Below are positions 38,075 through 49,176 of a stretch of DNA of 64,000 nucleotides, one piece after another; within the stretch, counting starts at the first letter, position 1; the number at the start of each line of letters is the position of its first letter. The notes under the pieces are model-generated. The model searched no databases, was not told the origin of the DNA, and saw only the letters and a program-made list of their open reading frames with translations. Made by a program: the position numbers and the translations under genes. Origin of the DNA: Phytohabitans flavus (GTDB taxonomy: Bacteria; Actinomycetota; Actinomycetes; Mycobacteriales; Micromonosporaceae); NCBI RefSeq assembly GCF_011764545.1, contig NZ_AP022870.1, positions 3,828,001 to 3,892,000 on the forward strand. The letters run 5' to 3'.

Positions 38075-38225
38075 GTCCCACCTCCCCGGGGGGCTTGAAC
38101 GTACTGCCATAACACTAACCGCTGTTACGGCTAATCGAACCTACGCAACACCCTCGTCACTGACTCTTGATCTGTATCGGCGGGTGAGCAGCAGTGGTAA
38201 TGCCCGCCGAGCAGCGGTGCATTCC

Positions 38226-40906
<2,681 letters not shown>

Positions 40907-41003
40907 CCCTCGATGCTACGGGTTGGTGAGCGCGCGAGCGCGTAGGTGACAGGCGGGGCGCGGTTCCGCGGCGATGTCGTACCCGTGCCATAGCCTCTTG
41001 TGC

Positions 41004-41966
41004 ATGGCAGTCGCGGAGCTTGGTGAAGTCGAGGCCCTTGAGGCCCAGGAGCCCCGGGAGCCGGTCTACCCCTCGCTCTCCCCCTCCCGCGCGGCCGACT
41101 TCAAGACATGTCCCCTGCTCTACCGCTTCCGCACGATCGACCGGCTGCCCGAGCGGCCAAACCCCGACCAGGCCCGCGGCACGCTCGTGCACGCGGTGCT
41201 GGAGCGGCTCTTCGACCTGCCGCCGGCCGAGCGCACCCACGCGTCGGCCACCGGCCTCGTCACCCCGGCGTGGGAGCGGCTCGTCGAGGGGACGCCGCCG
41301 CTGGCCGAGCTGTTCGCGGAGGGCGAGCGGGAGGTGTTCCTCGCGTCGGCCGGCGAGCTGCTGGAGGGCTACTTCGCGGTCGAGGACCCGAGCCGCCTGG
41401 AGCCGGCCGAGCGGGAGAGCCTGATCTCCGCGGTGGTCGACGAGCGGCTGCTCATCCGGGGCTATGTGGACCGTCTCGACGTCTCCCCCGCCGGCGACCT
41501 GCGGGTTGTCGACTACAAGACGGGTGGCGCGCCGCGCGAGGCGTTCGAGGCGCGGGCGCTTTTCCAGCTCAAGTTCTACGCGCTGGTGCTGTGGCGCACC
41601 CGGGGCGTGGTGCCGCGCGTGCTGCGCCTGCTCTACCTACGCGACCGGGAGATCTGCGACTACGCGCCGGACCCCGAGGAGCTGGTCCGCTTCGAGCGCA
41701 CGCTGCTGGCGCTGTGGCAGGCGATCGACCGGGCCACGGCCGAGCGCGACTTCCGCCCCAAGCCGAGCCGGCTCTGCGACTGGTGCAGCCACCAGGCGCT
41801 CTGCCCGGCCTACGGCGGCACGCCGCCACCGTTCCCCGAGCCCGGCGACGCGGCCGCGGAGGGCCGCACCCGGGCCGGCGCGAGCGAGTCCGGCACCGCT
41901 CTCATCCCGCAGGAGGATGACCGGCTCACCGCGGGCGACGAAGGAGAAGCGCCCCGCAGCGGATAG
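41004..41966 (+). CDS. RecB-like PD-(D/E)XK nuclease with Fe-S cluster
   Basis: A 320-residue exonuclease of the Cas4/RecB/AddB group. The catalytic core is RGYVDRLDVSPAGDLRVVDYKTGG (motif II Asp, motif III Asp-x-Lys). A four-Cys [4Fe-4S] site is formed by Cys in FKTCPLLY and the C-terminal LCDWCSHQALCPAYGG (C-x2-C-x5-C). Such nucleases process DNA ends in repair. It is the counterpart of the RecB-family gene beside trmI in mycobacteria. Start ATG at 41004. Confidence 0.9.
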   Translation: MAVAELGEVEALEAQEPREPVYPSLSPSRAADFKTCPLLYRFRTIDRLPERPNPDQARGTLVHAVLERLFDLPPAERTHASATGLVTPAWERLVEGTPPLAELFAEGEREVFLASAGELLEGYFAVEDPSRLEPAERESLISAVVDERLLIRGYVDRLDVSPAGDLRVVDYKTGGAPREAFEARALFQLKFYALVLWRTRGVVPRVLRLLYLRDREICDYAPDPEELVRFERTLLALWQAIDRATAERDFRPKPSRLCDWCSHQALCPAYGGTPPPFPEPGDAAAEGRTRAGASESGTALIPQEDDRLTAGDEGEAPRSG

Positions 41967-41975
41967 TTTCGCTGC

Positions 41976-43207
41976 ATGACTCGCGTGGACGCTCCGGCGG
42001 CCGGCCGTCCCCTCTGGGGCGCCTGGCGTGAGCGGCTGCGCCTCGACCCGGCCACCCGGCGGGCGGGGATCTACGACGCGCTGCTCGCCGCCGGCATCGT
42101 CGCGATCGAGATCGTGCTCACCGCCACCGGCCCGCCGTCGCTGCGCGAGGCCGACTGGGGCACCACGGTCGGCTGGAGCCTTGTCGGCGGCCTCGCCCTG
42201 GCGCTGCGCCGGCTCAGCACGTGGGGCGCGATCGTCATCGTCCTGGGCACGGTCGCCGGATCGGTGGTGACCCACCACCAGCCGATCGCGGTGGGGGTGG
42301 CGATCCTTGTGCTGACGTACACGGCGGCCGCCCAGTTCGCCCTGCTGCGGGCCGCGGTCGCCAGCGCGCTGCTGTGGGGTCCGATCCTCGTGCTCAACCT
42401 CACCGCGCCCGCCAACGAGCCGCCGGACGGCATGTCGGTGCCGTACATCATGTTCCTGGACGTGCTCATCGGCATGGTCTGCTTCTTCGTGGGCCGCACC
42501 GTGCACGCCCGCCGCACCTCGGTCCTGGCGCTGGAGGAGCGGGCCCGGGTCGCCGAGCAAAACCAGCGCGCCCTGGCCGAGCAGGCCGTCGGCGACGAGC
42601 GCCGCCGCATCGCGCGCGAGCTGCACGACATGGTCGCCCACCACGTGAGCGTGATGGGGGTACTGGCGACCGGCGCCCGCCGCGTGCTCAGCCGCGACCC
42701 GGCCTCGGCCGACGAGGCGCTCGCCACGATCGAGGACACGAGCCGCGCCACGCTGCGCGAGATGCGCCGCCTGCTCGACGTGCTGCGCACCGACGCCGAG
42801 CCGGCCGCCGAGATGTCCCCCAGCCGGGTCTGGCCGGCATCGAGGCGCTTGTCGAGCAGGTACGCGAGGCGGGACTGCCGGTCGCGCTCCGGGTCGACGG
42901 CACACCCGGCCCGCTCGACTCCGGCGTGGCCCTCGCGATCTACCGGATCGTGCAGGAGGCGCTCACCAACGCGCTCAAGCACGCCGGCAACGCCACCGCG
43001 CACGTGCGGCTCAGCTTCGGCGTGTACTGGCTGATCGTCGAGGTCTTCGACACCGGCCGCGGCCCGGCACCGGGTACCGACCACGTCGGGCACGGGCTCG
43101 TCGGCATGCGCGAGCGCGTCGCCCTGTACGGCGGGACGCTCCGTGTCGGACCCCGGCCCGGTGGCGGTTTCCGGGTATACGCGAAGATCCCAATGGAACA
43201 GCCTTGA
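41976..43207 (+). CDS. NarL-type sensor histidine kinase (apparent frameshift)
   Basis: The two frames join into a 410-residue kinase with about five N-terminal membrane helices, no large extracytoplasmic sensor domain, a HisKA_3 dimerisation domain (DERRRIARELHDMVAHHVSV, phospho-His in the H box) and an ATPase domain (YRIVQEALTNALKHAGNATA). The break is in the CCCCC at 42817-42821; one extra C gives ATG TCC CCC CAG and QPGLAGIEALVEQVREAGLP. The cognate response regulator starts 14 bp beyond the stop. The stimulus is unknown. As with pafB and trmI, the remaining code is intact and an error is likely. Confidence 0.85.
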
Positions 43208-43220
43208 CGGGGGGACGAGG

Positions 43221-43895
43221 GTGACTCAGGAACGGCCGGTACGGATCCTGCTCGCCGACGACCAGCCACTGCTGCGGACCGGTTTCCGCATGGTGCTGGG
43301 CGCCGAGGAGGACCTGGACATCGTCGGCGAGGCCGGCGACGGTACCGAGGCGGTCGACCTGGCCCGCCGGCTGCTGCCGGACGTGGTACTCATGGACATC
43401 CGCATGCCCCGCCTCGACGGCGTGGCCGCGACCCGCGCGATCGTCGACGCCCGCCTGCCGGTCCGGGTCCTCATCCTCACGACCTTCGACCTCGACGAGT
43501 ACGTGGTGGGCGCGCTGCGGGCCGGCGCGAGCGGCTTCCTGGCCAAGGACGTGCCGGCCGAGGACCTGGTGACCGCGATCCGTACGGTGGCGGCCGGTGA
43601 GGCGGTGGTGGCGCCGCGGATCCTGAAGCGGCTGCTGGACCGGTTCGCGGACAGCCTCCCCGACCCCTCCGCCACCCCGCCGAAGGCACTCGACTCGCTC
43701 ACCGAGCGGGAGCGCGAGGTGCTCGTCCAGGTGGCCCGAGGCCTGTCCAACGCCGAGATCGCCAGCGCGCTCTCGGTGAGCGAGACCACCATCAAGACCC
43801 ACGTCGGCCACGTGCTCACCAAGCTCGGCCTCCGCGACCGCGTCCAGGCCGTCGTCCTCGCCTACGAGACCGGCCTGGTCCGCCCCGGCGCCTAG
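43221..43895 (+). CDS. NarL/LuxR-family response regulator
   Basis: A 224-residue regulator. The receiver domain has RILLADDQPLLRTGFRMVLG with acidic residues, VVLMDIRMPRLDG with the phospho-Asp, and GFLAKDV with the conserved Lys. The C-terminal LuxR-type helix-turn-helix is LTEREREVLVQVARGLSNAE followed by SVSETTIKTHVGHVLTKLGL. It pairs with the upstream kinase. The GTG at 43221 (VTQERPVRILL) follows GACGAGG directly. It ends at repeat island 5; the regulated genes are not evident. Confidence 0.9.
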   Translation: MTQERPVRILLADDQPLLRTGFRMVLGAEEDLDIVGEAGDGTEAVDLARRLLPDVVLMDIRMPRLDGVAATRAIVDARLPVRVLILTTFDLDEYVVGALRAGASGFLAKDVPAEDLVTAIRTVAAGEAVVAPRILKRLLDRFADSLPDPSATPPKALDSLTEREREVLVQVARGLSNAEIASALSVSETTIKTHVGHVLTKLGLRDRVQAVVLAYETGLVRPGA

Positions 43896-43918
43896 CCATT
43901 CATTCCTGAGAAAATTCC

Positions 43919-43977
43919 GAGCTACCGCGACGCCCGCGGTGGTCCAGACCGCTGCTCCCGCGGCCTCACCCTCCGCG
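43919..43977 (+). repeat. 59-bp interspersed repeat, copy 9
   Basis: Forward full-length copy. The preceding AAAATTCC mirrors GAATTTT next to the inverted partner at 44742, so the inverted repeat extends outwards. Confidence 0.9.
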
Positions 43978-44037
43978 CTTCACACCCCAACCCGCGGGCA
44001 TCCCGGCGGGCCGGGCGGCCCGCGGGCCTCTGGAGAT

Positions 44038-44055
44038 GGGCGCACCGATGCGCCC
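44038..44055. repeat. GGGCGCA palindrome, third copy
   Basis: GGGCGCACCGATGCGCCC. It carries one change from the palindrome at 27591, on the opposite side from that at 35992. Confidence 0.75.
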
Positions 44056-44121
44056 GCTCGACTGGCGCGGGGCCGGCGCCCCTTCGGGCCGGCTTCGCCG
44101 AGCCGAAGGGCGGAGTCGGCC

Positions 44122-44167
44122 TTTGTGAACGTTTCCTGTCGCCCCAGCAACGGGAAACGTTCACAAA
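44122..44167. repeat. perfect 15-bp hairpin (TTTGTGA class)
   Basis: The same arms as at 35608 (TTTGTGAACGTTTCC), with one mismatch inside the tip and a CCCA tetraloop. Confidence 0.9.
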
Positions 44168-44266
44168 CCTTGTCCTGGATCCCCCAGGGAAGGTTGAGCG
44201 AGATCACCTCGGGTGACCACGTCGGCGGGCGGATGCGCGCCGCTCTGCTTCCCTGCGGGCAGCACC

Positions 44267-44316
44267 AGATCGTGGTACTTGGCTGTTGCTGTAGCGACAG
44301 CCAAGTACCACGATCT
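44267..44316. repeat. perfect 20-bp hairpin with tetraloop (AGATC class)
   Basis: Left arm AGATCGTGGTACTTGGCTGT, exact complement at 44297-44316. With the tip, 23 pairs close on a TGTA loop. It is the best-preserved copy of this class. Confidence 0.9.
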
Positions 44317-44604
44317 CGTGAACTGCTACCTATCGCGCGCGGGGACCGCGCCCGCCCTGGGTGGGCACCGCTGGCGTCGGCCCGTTTCAGTGATCGCGGT
44401 ATCCAGCTGCCCCGGAGAGCCTGTCGCAGAATCGTCAGATTCGCCCGAACCGAGGGTCGCGTTGACTCTCGGTGCCCGCCGTTCGGCGGCCAGCGGCCGA
44501 CCCGGCATGTTCCTCGACACACGCACTGCCCACGGGCCACCGCCACCCACCAGCGGGCGCGCGGCCGTGCGCAGCGGCCTTGCGCACTCGATCCAAGATC
44601 TCGA

Positions 44605-44663
44605 CAAAATCCCTGATTCTGTTGCCTCCCGGCGCGGTTGAGGCAGCAAAATCAGGGATTTTG
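44605..44663. repeat. 14-bp perfect hairpin extended to about 24 bp
   Basis: CAAAATCCCTGATT pairs with AATCAGGGATTTTG. One mismatch later the stem continues through GTTGCCTC/GAGGCAGC to an 11-nt loop. Confidence 0.85.
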
Positions 44664-44675
44664 CTGTCATCGCGT

Positions 44676-44734
44676 GGCGCGCGGCGCGCGGCGGGTGGCG
44701 GGTGGCGGGTGGCGCGCGGCGGGTGGCGGGTGGT
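44676..44734. repeat. GGGTGG/GCGCGC low-complexity tandem tract
   Basis: Runs of GGCGGGTGGCGGGTGG and GCGCGCGGC units lie directly beside the inverted 59-bp repeat. It is a G-rich tract of uncertain role, and length errors in the sequence are possible here. Confidence 0.6.
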
Positions 44735-44741
44735 TGTGGAG

Positions 44742-44800
44742 CGCGGAGGGTGAGGCTGCGGGAGCGGCGGTCCGGACCACCGCGGACGTCGCGGTAGCTC
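44742..44800 (-). repeat. 59-bp interspersed repeat, copy 10
   Basis: Inverted full-length partner of copy 9, with about four substitutions against it. Confidence 0.9.
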
Positions 44801-45068
44801 GAATTTTGATCTTGGGTTGGATTTCGATGGAGCGCGGCGAGGTCTACGCGGCGTCGGTGCCGTGGGCCGTTTCGTACGTCCGGGGGCGACGGGCACTCCG
44901 CAGGGGGATGCGGGCGTACTCCTCTGGGGGAGGCCCGCGGCCCGGCGCACCACAGCGGGCGTACCTGAAGAGTCTCCGCAAGCACGACGGCGTGGGCGCT
45001 CGCGTGACCTAGCGTGAGATCCGTGATGGGCATTCGGGGGAAGGCCTGGCCACAGGCCTTGTGTGTGA

Positions 45069-45096
45069 GCCCGCTCAGGGGCAACCCTGAGCGGGC
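45069..45096. terminator. 12-bp perfect hairpin with GCAA tetraloop
   Basis: GCCCGCTCAGGG-GCAA-CCCTGAGCGGGC. This compact stable hairpin lies about 140 bp upstream of the ABC operon. It may be a terminator for transcripts coming from the island or a 5' leader element; no U-tract is present. Confidence 0.6.
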
Positions 45097-45185
45097 ATCG
45101 GGGACCGCCCGCATCCAAAGGTGGGTTTCGAGTTCCCCCCGGGGGCGGACGATTCCGCGGCCCCTGGCCCCGAACATGGATGCTG

Positions 45186-45210
45186 CCGGCCGGAACACGT
45201 GTCCGGCCGG
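45186..45210. promoter_or_regulatory. 25-bp inverted repeat upstream of ABC exporter
   Basis: CCGGCCGGA and TCCGGCCGG flank ACACGTG, 25 bp before the GTG start. The position and symmetry suit an operator or a leader hairpin; no regulator gene is adjacent. Confidence 0.6.
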
Positions 45211-45234
45211 ACCAGATTCTCTTGAGGGGGACCA

Positions 45235-46005
45235 GTGACGACGACGGTAGCCCGCGACACGCATGTGGCGGCCCGTGCGACGGACGTGTGGAAGGTGTAC
45301 GGCACGGGCGAGGCCCAGGTGGTCGCGCTGCGGGGGGTGACCGCCGAGTTCGAGCGTGGTCGGTTCACCGCGATCATGGGCCCGTCCGGGTCTGGCAAGT
45401 CCACGCTGATGCACTGCCTCGCGGGGCTCGACTCGGTGTCCCGCGGGCAGGTGGCGATCGGCGAGACGGTGGTCACCGGGCTCGGTGACGCCGGCCTGAC
45501 CAAGCTGCGCCGCGACAAGGTGGGCTTCATCTTCCAGCAGTTCAACCTGCTGCCCACGCTCTCGGCGAAGGAGAACATCCTGCTGCCGCTCTCGATCGCG
45601 GGGCGCAAGCCGGACCAGGCGTGGTTCGAAACGGTGATCGCCACGGTGGGGCTCGGCGACCGGCTCAGCCACCGCCCGTCCCAGCTCTCCGGTGGCCAGC
45701 AGCAGCGTGTGGCCTGCGCCCGCGCGCTCGTCGCCCGCCCCGAGGTGATCTTCGCGGACGAGCCGACCGGTAACCTCGACTCCCGCTCCGGCGCCGAGGT
45801 GCTGGCGTTCCTCCAGCGCTCCGTCCGGGAGTACGGGCAGACGATCGTGATGGTGACCCACGACGCGGTCGCCGCTTCGTATGCGGACCGCGTGGTCTTC
45901 CTCGCCGACGGTGCGATCGTCTCCGAGATCTTCGAGCCGACCCCCGAGACGGTGCTCGACACGATGAAGCGCCTCGACGTGCTGACCGGCGAGGCGGAAG
46001 CCTGA
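45235..46005 (+). CDS. MacB/LolD-type ABC transporter ATP-binding protein
   Basis: A 256-residue ATPase. Walker A is GPSGSGKST, the Q-loop is FIFQQFNLLPTLSAKEN, the ABC signature LSGGQQQR, Walker B VIFADEPTGNLDS, and the switch His is in MVTHDA. The DEPTGNLDSRSG extension is typical of the FtsE/LolD/MacB group that powers FtsX-like permeases. The start is GTG 45235 with GAGGGGG upstream. Its stop shares one base with the ATG of the permease (TGATG), so subunits are made together. Confidence 0.95.
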   Translation: MTTTVARDTHVAARATDVWKVYGTGEAQVVALRGVTAEFERGRFTAIMGPSGSGKSTLMHCLAGLDSVSRGQVAIGETVVTGLGDAGLTKLRRDKVGFIFQQFNLLPTLSAKENILLPLSIAGRKPDQAWFETVIATVGLGDRLSHRPSQLSGGQQQRVACARALVARPEVIFADEPTGNLDSRSGAEVLAFLQRSVREYGQTIVMVTHDAVAASYADRVVFLADGAIVSEIFEPTPETVLDTMKRLDVLTGEAEA

Positions 46006-48557
46006 TGATCCGCGCGACATTCAAGAGCCTGCTCGCCCGCAAGCTCCGGCTGGTGCTGTCGGGGCTGGCGGTGGTGCTCGGCGTGATGTTCGTGTCGGGG
46101 GCCTTCGTGCTCACCGACACGCTGGGCCGCTCGTTCGACGCGGTCTTCTCCACGGCGTATTCGCAGACCGACGTCGGCGTGGCCGCGAAGCCCAAGGTCG
46201 AGGTAAGCGAGTTCGAGGGCGAGGAGGCGGCGGCGCCGTTCCCGACCTCCACTGTGGACAAGGTGGCGGCGGTGCCGGGCGTGGCCAAGGCCACCGGCTA
46301 CGTCTCCACCGACGGCGCCCGCCTCATCGGCGACAACGGCAAGGTGGTCACCTCGTTCGGGCCGCCGCAGCTCGGCGAGAGCTGGAACCCGGACGACGAG
46401 CTCATCGAGCTGCGCGAGGGCCGCGGGCCTACCGCGGACAACGAGATCGCCATCAACGCGACGCTCGCCGACGCCGCCAAGGTCACGCTCGGCGAAAAGG
46501 TCGGTGTCCTCACCCGCGAGCCGCGCCAGGACTTCACGGTCGTCGGCATCTTCGGGTACAGCGGCGGCCGGGACAGCCTCGGCGGTGTGCAGCAGGTGGA
46601 GTTCACGCCGCCGGTGGCGCAGAAGCTGATGCTCGGCGAGACCGGCGTGTGGAACGGCGTCATCGTCAAGGCCGCAAGCGGCGTCTCGCACGACAAGCTG
46701 CGCGACGACATCGCGGCCCAGCTCGGCGGCGACTACGAGGTGAAGACCGGCCAGCAGCTCGCCGACGAGGCGTCCGGCAGCCTCAAGCAGGGGCTGAGCT
46801 TCTTCAACAACATCCTGCTCGGCTTCGCCGGTGTGGCGCTGTTCGTCGGCATCTTCCTGATCCTCAACACGTTCTCGATCATCGTCGCGCAGCGGACCCG
46901 CGAGCTGGCCCTGATGCGGGCGGTCGGTGCGAGCCGGCGGCAGATGATCGGCTCGGTGCTCATCGAGGCGGTCGTGATCGGCCTGGTCGCCTCCGTGCTC
47001 GGCCTCGGCGCCGGTGTCGGGGTCGGCGCCTTGCTGGCATATGCCTTCGGCAGCCTCGGCGGCGGGCTGGAGATGGCGTCGGTGGGCGTGCCGGCCGCCG
47101 CGGTCATCAGCTCGTTCGTCGTCGGCCTGCTGGTGACGGTGGTCGCGGCGGTGCTGCCGGCACTGCGCGCCTCGCGCATCCCGCCGGTCGCCGCGATGCA
47201 GGAGGTCGCCACGCCCGACCGTCCACTCACGAAGGTCACCGTGGCCGGCGCGATCGTCGGCGCGGCGGGCGGGGCGCTGCTCGCGCTCGGCCTGAGCGGC
47301 AAAGCCGGCGGCGACTGGACACTGTGGACGATCCTGGGCGGCGTGCTCGTCACGTTCATCGGCGTGGCGCTGCTCACCCCGCTGATCAGCAAGCCGGTGG
47401 TGGGCCTGCTCGGCCGGATCTTCTCCTGGTCGGTGCCGGGCAAGCTGGGCCGTCTCAACTCCGGCCGCAACCCGCGGCGCACCGCCATCACGGCGGCCGC
47501 GCTCATGGTTGGCATCGCGCTGGTCACCGGCGTCACGGTGCTGCTCGACTCGGCGAAGTCGAGCATCACCAAGCTCGCCGAGAACACCATCAACGCCGAC
47601 CTCGTCATCGCCGGGGTGCAGAGCGGGCCGCGCCCGCCGACCTTCGACCCGGCGGTGCTCGACGAGGTCAAGGCCATCCCGGGCGTACACACCGCGACGG
47701 GCATGTACGCGGACCTCGGCACGGTCAACGGCGAGAAGCAGTACCTGACCGCGGTCACGGACGTCGACGCGCTGCGCGACGTGTACCGGGCCGAGCCGTC
47801 GTCCGGGACCATCAGCTCGCTCGGCCCCGACCAGATGCTGGTGGACTCCAGCACCGCGACGGACATGGGGCTGTCGGTGGGCTCACGGCTGACGGTGCAG
47901 CTGTCGAGGGGTGAGGCGCACACGTACACGCTGTCGGGCATCTACAAGGAGTCCGACCTGTACGGCGGGTTCGTCATGCCGGAGCAGGCGACCAAGGACT
48001 TCGCGATGCCGCAGCCGACGCAGGGTTTCATCCAGCTCGACCCGGGCACGCCGGTGAGCCAGGTGGAGCGTCAGGTCGACCGGCTGCTCGCGGACAGCCC
48101 CGAGGTGTCGGTGGCCGACCGGAGCAAGTTCATCGAGCAGCAGACCAGCGGGTTCGACCAGATCCTCACGATGATCCAGATCCTGCTGGCGCTGGCGATC
48201 CTGATCGCGGTGCTCGGCATCATCAACACGCTGGCGCTGTCGGTGCTGGAGCGTACCCGCGAGCTGGGCCTGCTCCGCGCCATCGGCCTGCGCCGCGCGC
48301 AGACGATGCGCATGATCACGGTCGAGGCGGTGGTGATCTCGATGTTCGGAGCGATCCTCGGCGTCGTGGTCGGCACGGGCCTCGGCGCGGCGGTGGTCCG
48401 AGCCCTCCGGGACGACGGCATCACCGAACTCGTCCTTCCCTGGTCCCAGATGGGGCTTGCCGTGGTGCTGGCAGCGATCATCGGAGTGGTCGCCGCGATC
48501 CTGCCCGCGATCCGCGCCGCACGCCTGAACGTGCTCGGCGCCATCGCACACGAATAG
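46005..48557 (+). CDS. FtsX-like (MacB/SalY) ABC transporter permease
   Basis: An 850-residue permease with an N-terminal membrane helix, a large extracytoplasmic domain (about residues 45-255), then two FtsX units. The first contains GLSFFNNILLGFAGVALFVG and RELALMRAVGASRRQMIGS, and the second ALAILIAVLGIINTLALSVL and RELGLLRAIGLRRAQTMRM, separated by a second external domain. This duplicated layout is common in Gram-positive exporters of peptides or lipids. Cargo unknown. A strong hairpin terminator follows its stop. Confidence 0.9.
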   Translation: MIRATFKSLLARKLRLVLSGLAVVLGVMFVSGAFVLTDTLGRSFDAVFSTAYSQTDVGVAAKPKVEVSEFEGEEAAAPFPTSTVDKVAAVPGVAKATGYVSTDGARLIGDNGKVVTSFGPPQLGESWNPDDELIELREGRGPTADNEIAINATLADAAKVTLGEKVGVLTREPRQDFTVVGIFGYSGGRDSLGGVQQVEFTPPVAQKLMLGETGVWNGVIVKAASGVSHDKLRDDIAAQLGGDYEVKTGQQLADEASGSLKQGLSFFNNILLGFAGVALFVGIFLILNTFSIIVAQRTRELALMRAVGASRRQMIGSVLIEAVVIGLVASVLGLGAGVGVGALLAYAFGSLGGGLEMASVGVPAAAVISSFVVGLLVTVVAAVLPALRASRIPPVAAMQEVATPDRPLTKVTVAGAIVGAAGGALLALGLSGKAGGDWTLWTILGGVLVTFIGVALLTPLISKPVVGLLGRIFSWSVPGKLGRLNSGRNPRRTAITAAALMVGIALVTGVTVLLDSAKSSITKLAENTINADLVIAGVQSGPRPPTFDPAVLDEVKAIPGVHTATGMYADLGTVNGEKQYLTAVTDVDALRDVYRAEPSSGTISSLGPDQMLVDSSTATDMGLSVGSRLTVQLSRGEAHTYTLSGIYKESDLYGGFVMPEQATKDFAMPQPTQGFIQLDPGTPVSQVERQVDRLLADSPEVSVADRSKFIEQQTSGFDQILTMIQILLALAILIAVLGIINTLALSVLERTRELGLLRAIGLRRAQTMRMITVEAVVISMFGAILGVVVGTGLGAAVVRALRDDGITELVLPWSQMGLAVVLAAIIGVVAAILPAIRAARLNVLGAIAHE

Positions 48558-48571
48558 CCCGGCGGGGGACA

Positions 48572-48603
48572 GATGGGGGCGGCTCGGGCGGGCCGCCCCC
48601 ATC
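48572..48603. terminator. bidirectional hairpin between permease and def
   Basis: A 12-bp perfect stem (GATGGGGGCGGC with GCCGCCCCCATC) and an 8-nt loop lie between convergent genes. Confidence 0.85.
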
Positions 48604-48622
48604 GGGTTTCTAGGGCATGGCG

Positions 48623-49120
48623 TCAGCGGCGGGACCAGGCGGCGGCGCGGATGTCGCGCAGCGCTTGGCGGCGGGTGTCGCCGCGGAGCGTGTCGATGTA
48701 GAGCTTGCCGTCGAGGTGGTCGGTCTCGTGCTGGAGCGCCCGGGCCAGGAAGCCGCTCCCGCTCACGGTCAGCGGCGTCCCGTACTGGTCGAAACCGTGC
48801 ACGGTGGCGGACATGGCGCGGGGCGTCGGAAAGTACAGCTCCGGGATGGACAGGCAGCCCTCGTCGCCGTCCTGCGTCTCCTCGGACAGCTCGATCGTCG
48901 GGTTGACCACGTGGCCCACCTCGCCGTCCGCGTCGTACACGAACACGCGCGCGCTGACCCCGATCTGCGGCGCCGCGACCCCAGCCCGCCCGGGCGCGCC
49001 GAGCAGCGTGTCCATGAGGTCCGTGACCAGCGAATGTAGCTCGGCGTCGAAAGAGGTGACCGGTTCGGCCGGCGTACGCAGCACCGCGTCGCCCAGCAGC
49101 CGGATGGGCCGCATCGTCAT
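48623..49120 (-). CDS. def: peptide deformylase
   Basis: A 165-residue metalloenzyme that removes the N-formyl group from new proteins. All three motifs are present: GVAAPQIGV (G-x-G-x-A-A-x-Q), EGCLSIP with the metal-ligand Cys, and HETDHLDG with the two His ligands and catalytic Glu. The length is normal for an actinobacterial copy. It is convergent with the ABC permease and lies 57 bp after pabB's stop on the same strand. Confidence 0.95.
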   Translation of the reverse strand: MTMRPIRLLGDAVLRTPAEPVTSFDAELHSLVTDLMDTLLGAPGRAGVAAPQIGVSARVFVYDADGEVGHVVNPTIELSEETQDGDEGCLSIPELYFPTPRAMSATVHGFDQYGTPLTVSGSGFLARALQHETDHLDGKLYIDTLRGDTRRQALRDIRAAAWSRR

Positions 49121-49176
49121 GGCCGCCAGGCTATCCGGTTCCTTACGCCGTCTCCGTCAGGCCCCGCGCGTTTCCC

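Larger units (their letters stand above)
43896..45234. other. intergenic repeat island 5
   Basis: A 1.34-kb non-coding gap between the response regulator and the ABC exporter, both on the plus strand. Forward (43919) and inverted (44742) 59-bp repeats face each other. Between them are a palindrome (44038), a TTTGTGA hairpin (44122), a perfect AGATC hairpin (44267), a long hairpin (44605) and a GGGTGG-rich tandem tract (44676-44734). Beyond the right repeat come a GCAA hairpin (45069) and a palindrome (45186), closer to the ABC gene. Confidence 0.7.

Noticed and set aside
44276-44316. The AGATC hairpins as ordinary Rho-independent terminators
   Set aside because: The stems are over 20 bp, have no U-tract and often lie hundreds of bases from the nearest stop codon. 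The hairpins at 36244 and 48572 fit that role much better.
43896-45234. A gene hidden in island 5
   Set aside because: All frames are broken by repeats, with no ribosome-binding site or conserved motif. I see no coding signal.
45075-47690. An 871-codon frame opposite the ABC exporter
   Set aside because: It lies over two genes with intact Walker and FtsX motifs, and its composition is typical of a shadow frame.
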